A DNA stretch of 8,042 bases from Thermogladius sp. (GTDB lineage: Archaea > Thermoproteota > Thermoprotei_A > Sulfolobales > Desulfurococcaceae), in NCBI GenBank assembly GCA_009904025.1, contig WYEE01000003.1, positions 1 to 8,042 on the forward strand, in the 5' to 3' direction. Shown here one piece after another: positions 5,514 to 8,042 of the stretch. Both the position numbers and the translations under genes were made by a program. Within the stretch, counting starts at the first letter, position 1. The number at the start of each line of letters is the position of its first letter. The notes beneath the pieces are model-generated. The model was not told where the DNA came from and did not search any database. It saw nothing but the letters and a program-made list of their open reading frames with translations.

Positions 5514-6142
5514 TTCAACCCCCTCTTTAAAACCGCGTAAAACGCCTTAAACCTATGCACTCTCTTACGATGGGTTTCAAACATCATTGGTATAGATAAT
5601 TCTGTGAAACCTATTTTAACGACTGCGAACCCGTATCTCGCCGCCCTATTCACTACAAGTCTTACAGCTTCCTCCGTATACTTGTGGATCGAGTAGACAC
5701 GCGATGCAACCTCTAACGCCGACTCTAGAAACCCCATGTCTAAACCCCTGTTCTCCGGGTATACTCCGAAAGGCGGGTTCATGAGAACCGTGTCAACCCC
5801 TGTAATAGGGTTGGACAGCGCGTCCGCCGCCAGGTAAACCACCCTACGGCAAATACCACCGCTTAAACTACAATGTACATTTCTCGCATACTCCAAGACT
5901 TCTTCATCTAAGTCGAGGCAGAAGCCTACTCTAGCGCCAAGGAGTAGAGAGCCTATTGTGAACCTGCCTACACCACACCCTAACTCCAAAACCGCTGAGC
6001 CCTCTATATCGCCTCTCATGAAGGCCTCCCAGAGTATCGCCGCCGCTACGTTTGGAGGCGTCTCATATTGCTCTAGCTCCCTTACGGGTTTAGGGTACCG
6101 GGGGATCCTCGACAGCGCTATCTCGAGGCTCTTCTTATCCAG
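5510..6142 (-). CDS. METTL5-like N6-adenine RNA methyltransferase, apparent CTG start
   Basis: This is a Rossmann-fold SAM-dependent methyltransferase, probably acting on adenine in RNA. Eukaryotic METTL5, the likely relative, methylates 18S rRNA. Motif I is LELGCGVGRF (residues 52-61 from the CTG), motif IV is NPPF (122-125), and YSIHK (150-154) is typical of the METTL5 group. The first ATG is at 6019, but the 41 codons before it encode the conserved family N-terminus (LEIALSRIPRYPKPVRELEQ, then YETPPN). The frame is closed by TAG at 6169-6167, and no ATG/GTG/TTG lies between. CTG 6142 gives 210 residues, the family length, and lies one base after the dph2 stop. ACG 6160, nine nt after GAGGTG, is another possible start. 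The 3' end overlaps csl4 as GTGA. Confidence 0.88.
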   Translation of the reverse strand: MDKKSLEIALSRIPRYPKPVRELEQYETPPNVAAAILWEAFMRGDIEGSAVLELGCGVGRFTIGSLLLGARVGFCLDLDEEVLEYARNVHCSLSGGICRRVVYLAADALSNPITGVDTVLMNPPFGVYPENRGLDMGFLESALEVASRVYSIHKYTEEAVRLVVNRAARYGFAVVKIGFTELSIPMMFETHRKRVHRFKAFYAVLKRGLK

Positions 6143-6143
6143 G

Positions 6144-7157
6144 CTACCACGGGTAAACGTATTTTTCTACACCTCTAGCAAGCATGATTACCTCCCCGGG
6201 TGTTAAGACTGGCTTGTGGAAGTCGATGAAGTCATCTATGGGCAGGCGGGGGCAACTAGTCACAACAATGAAGTCTGGTTTAAAGGCGTCGTCTATTGAG
6301 ATCAGCCTGTCGACAGTGAGATAAGAAGCTGAGACCACATAGTGTTCGACGCCCAGCTCGCTGAGAGCCCTTCTAGTCAACTCGATTATAGAAGCCCTGA
6401 ACTGCCCCGGCCTACCCCCTGCGATCACCACGGCCCTCCGTAGAGGTTGGTTTCTAAGCTGGACTAACGTGAACATCCTCTTCCTGACAACCCTACTGGC
6501 CTCTTCAACCGGGTTCCACACGACATCCCTATATGGATCGTAGGCCACAATCTTATCCGTGTAAAAAGCTGCGCCCAACGGGTGGAAGATACCGCCTGCG
6601 ACGATTAGAAGGCCGTCCACCCTGTCAATTATCTTCAGCATCGGGGAGTAATCGCATCCTAGTATAAACTCCCCGGGGGCGGGTTCCAAGACCCGGAAAC
6701 CCGTCTCCAATAGATAGCCCCTAATCCTCCTGGCGATTAAAGCCTCTGTGACAGGGTTGATAACGGCGATCGTCCTCCAGTTCTTTGCTTTAAGAGTTTG
6801 CGCGACTTCAAGCAGTGTTTTCTGCGGGACTTCTATATTGTAGTATACAGGCAGGTATAGAACCCTCCATGGAATCTTAACCTCGCTGAGTTTGTACTCG
6901 AGGTGTCCTAAATGGATTATTAGATCTGGCCTAATGTGGAAAGCCTCGTCGACAGGGATATCACACGCGCCGTAGGAGGGTGAGAGCGAAAAGTATAATT
7001 CCAGCTCGCGAATACCCCGCAGGAAATCCCCTAAACACTTGTAAAGCTTCTTCAAGCCTTCGGGGGCCTGGACTAATATAGTTGGCTTGGGTTTAGACAG
7101 GGATAATACCTCTCCTAGGAGATTTCCCTCTTCTATGATGTACGAATCGCAAATCAA
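6144..7157 (-). CDS. dph2: Diphthamide synthase Dph2 (radical 3-amino-3-carboxypropyl transferase)
   Basis: Dph2 carries out the first step of diphthamide synthesis on EF-2: transfer of the 3-amino-3-carboxypropyl group of SAM to a histidine, using an unusual [4Fe-4S] radical chemistry. The 337-residue protein has the three cluster cysteines of the family, each in its usual setting: C65 in SYGACDIP, C168 in ILGCDYSP, and C302 in TSCPRLPIDD. The early QAPEGLKK motif is also present. The start is TTG 7157. A TAG lies two codons upstream in frame, and no other start occurs before the conserved region. The TTG lies in the 3' arm of a perfect 16-bp palindrome whose 5' arm holds an AAGGT ribosome-site-like sequence. 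The gene follows rpl10e after 44 bp and is followed directly by the methyltransferase. Confidence 0.95.
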   Translation of the reverse strand: MICDSYIIEEGNLLGEVLSLSKPKPTILVQAPEGLKKLYKCLGDFLRGIRELELYFSLSPSYGACDIPVDEAFHIRPDLIIHLGHLEYKLSEVKIPWRVLYLPVYYNIEVPQKTLLEVAQTLKAKNWRTIAVINPVTEALIARRIRGYLLETGFRVLEPAPGEFILGCDYSPMLKIIDRVDGLLIVAGGIFHPLGAAFYTDKIVAYDPYRDVVWNPVEEASRVVRKRMFTLVQLRNQPLRRAVVIAGGRPGQFRASIIELTRRALSELGVEHYVVSASYLTVDRLISIDDAFKPDFIVVTSCPRLPIDDFIDFHKPVLTPGEVIMLARGVEKYVYPW

Positions 7158-7170
7158 GGTCTAGACCTTG
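7155..7170 (-). promoter_or_regulatory. Perfect 16-bp palindrome covering the dph2 start codon
   Basis: CAAGGTCTAGACCTTG is fully self-complementary. In the dph2 mRNA it could fold as CAAGGU, loop CUAG, ACCUUG. The 5' arm contains AAGGU, the only ribosome-site-like element, and the 3' arm ends in the UUG start codon, so the hairpin would hide both. As DNA it could be a dimeric regulator site. Confidence 0.45.
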
Positions 7171-7201
7171 CGGAGAAAGAAGGGTGACGAAGCTCATTAA
7201 G

Positions 7202-7723
7202 CTACTGACCTGGCCGGCTCTCTACTCGCTCGATCACTATCCTGGATGGTAGTGGTAGTTTCGAAGCAGCTACCTTCATCGATTTCTTAGCCTCCTCCAA
7301 GTGCTCTTTCCTAACGAACAACTCTATGATCACGTCGCCTGGGGCCACCCTAGCAGCCAGCCCGATCGGTTTTCCGAAAGACAGCCTCATACCATCCTGC
7401 AACCTGTCGGCGCCGGCGAACGCCATCATTTTATTCTCTCTTATAACGTGGTGCGGGTACTTCTTCACTCTAAGATAGTAGTTTAGGTCGCCTGCTACAA
7501 TGCTCATCCTCTTGTTAATCATCACACGCGCGGACTCCAGGGCGTTGTGTCTTATCTGCCCACCCTCCTCAGCTACAATCTTAACAATATACTGGTACTC
7601 TCCTCTCGGGTTCCCCATCTCGAACTTCGTGATTTTGGGTTGAGGGACGCCTGGAATATACTCCTTCCTCGTGTATGGTGGTCCGCTGAAATGAGTGTAA
7701 CATCTCGCCGGCCTAAGAGGCAT
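7202..7723 (-). CDS. rpl10e: 50S ribosomal protein L10e (uL16 family)
   Basis: This large-subunit protein lies near the P site and the central protuberance and is the archaeal/eukaryotic form of bacterial L16. The 173-residue protein begins MPLRPARCYTHFSGPPYTRK and continues with GVPQPKITKFEMGN, both family hallmarks. The central GGQIRHNALESARVMINKRM and AGADRLQDGMRLSFGKPIG are also typical. ATG 7723 is chosen over GTG 7732 because GGTGA (7729-7733) lies five nt before the ATG and overlaps the GTG. It is the first gene of the minus-strand array, with its own TATA box, and is followed after 44 bp by dph2. The gap contains a pyrimidine-rich tract that might allow partial termination. Confidence 0.97.
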   Translation of the reverse strand: MPLRPARCYTHFSGPPYTRKEYIPGVPQPKITKFEMGNPRGEYQYIVKIVAEEGGQIRHNALESARVMINKRMSIVAGDLNYYLRVKKYPHHVIRENKMMAFAGADRLQDGMRLSFGKPIGLAARVAPGDVIIELFVRKEHLEEAKKSMKVAASKLPLPSRIVIERVESRPGQ

Positions 7724-7758
7724 TGAACTCACCTTACTGAATACGAGTATTTACCTGT

Positions 7759-7766
7759 CTAATAAA
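7759..7766 (-). promoter_or_regulatory. TATA box of rpl10e and the downstream array
   Basis: On the minus strand this reads TTTATTAG. Initiation about 25 bp downstream, near 7737, would leave a leader of roughly 14 nt that just includes the GGTGA ribosome site at 7729-7733. The rest of 7774-7870 shows no gene or structure I can support. Confidence 0.5.
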
Positions 7767-7870
7767 GATTGAGTATCCCTATATAGCTTGAGAACGCGTG
7801 GCTACAGTACTGGAGCCTAGATGCTATATCAGGCTATGATGGTCACTAAGCATGGATGCCGAGAATTTAG

Positions 7871-7878
7871 GTTAAAAC
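7871..7878 (+). promoter_or_regulatory. TATA box of the tRNA-Leu gene
   Basis: GTTAAAAC lies 28-35 bp upstream of the mature tRNA 5' end at 7906, the normal archaeal distance, allowing a short 5' leader that RNase P would remove. Confidence 0.5.
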
Positions 7879-7903
7879 CCTCTGTAAAGATATTATGAGA
7901 GTG

Positions 7904-8003
<100 letters not shown>

Positions 8004-8042
8004 TTAGATGAAGGGTCACCTGATGAAGAAACCTCTACCACA

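Noticed and set aside
7774..7870. The gap between the rpl10e promoter and the tRNA promoter, searched for a small RNA
   Set aside because: There is an imperfect C-box-like ATGATGG but no matching D box, and no convincing stem or reading frame. Nothing supportable was found there.
8004..8042. A short open frame from ATG 8008, or a C-box-like TGATGA near 8021, after the tRNA
   Set aside because: Only 35-39 bases remain before the window ends, too few to support either a gene or a guide RNA.

Overview
The window comes from a hyperthermophilic crenarchaeon (Thermoproteota), probably of the Desulfurococcales type. The evidence is archaeal information-processing genes of crenarchaeal style (PriS, a Gins51-type GINS protein, Rpo11/RpoL, TFS, Csl4, Dph2, L10e), GGTG(A) ribosome-binding sites, TATA-box spacing that suggests leaderless starts, many GTG/TTG starts, and an intron-containing tRNA-Leu gene without an encoded CCA. 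The genus cannot be fixed from this sequence alone.

Layout. Positions 1-135 hold the start of a minus-strand membrane protein that leaves the window. Positions 136-480 are intergenic: a GC-rich, potentially folded block (202-310), then an AT-rich stretch with short direct repeats and a promoter. Positions 481-879 (+) encode a three-helix membrane protein of unknown function, whose 3' end overlaps the convergent minus-strand array by 26 bp. From 7723 down to 854 everything is on the minus strand and nearly gap-free: rpl10e, dph2, a METTL5-like RNA methyltransferase, csl4, a DUF2067-type gene, rpoL, an unrecognised small gene, and tfs. After a short promoter gap come pcn (PCNA), priS and gins51. 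A tRNA-Leu(CAA) gene with a roughly 13-nt intron lies on the plus strand at 7906-8003.

How the genes work together. The upstream half of the minus array handles ribosome structure and modification (L10e, diphthamide on EF-2, rRNA-type methyltransferase), RNA decay (exosome cap Csl4) and transcription (Rpo11, TFS). The downstream half is a replisome module: sliding clamp, primase catalytic subunit and GINS. Most junctions overlap by 1-23 nt (TAATG, GTGA, ATGA), which points to translational coupling.

Most interesting points. (1) The gene between rpoL and tfs reads as one protein only if a -1 frameshift occurs exactly at the slippery heptamer A AAT TTT, directly before an in-frame TAG. It is either programmed frameshifting, a fresh mutation or a base-call error. 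(2) The methyltransferase appears to start at a CTG one base after the dph2 stop codon, because no ATG/GTG/TTG exists for its conserved N-terminus. (3) A perfect 16-bp palindrome covers the TTG start codon of dph2. (4) The unexplained GC-rich folded block lies in the first intergenic region.
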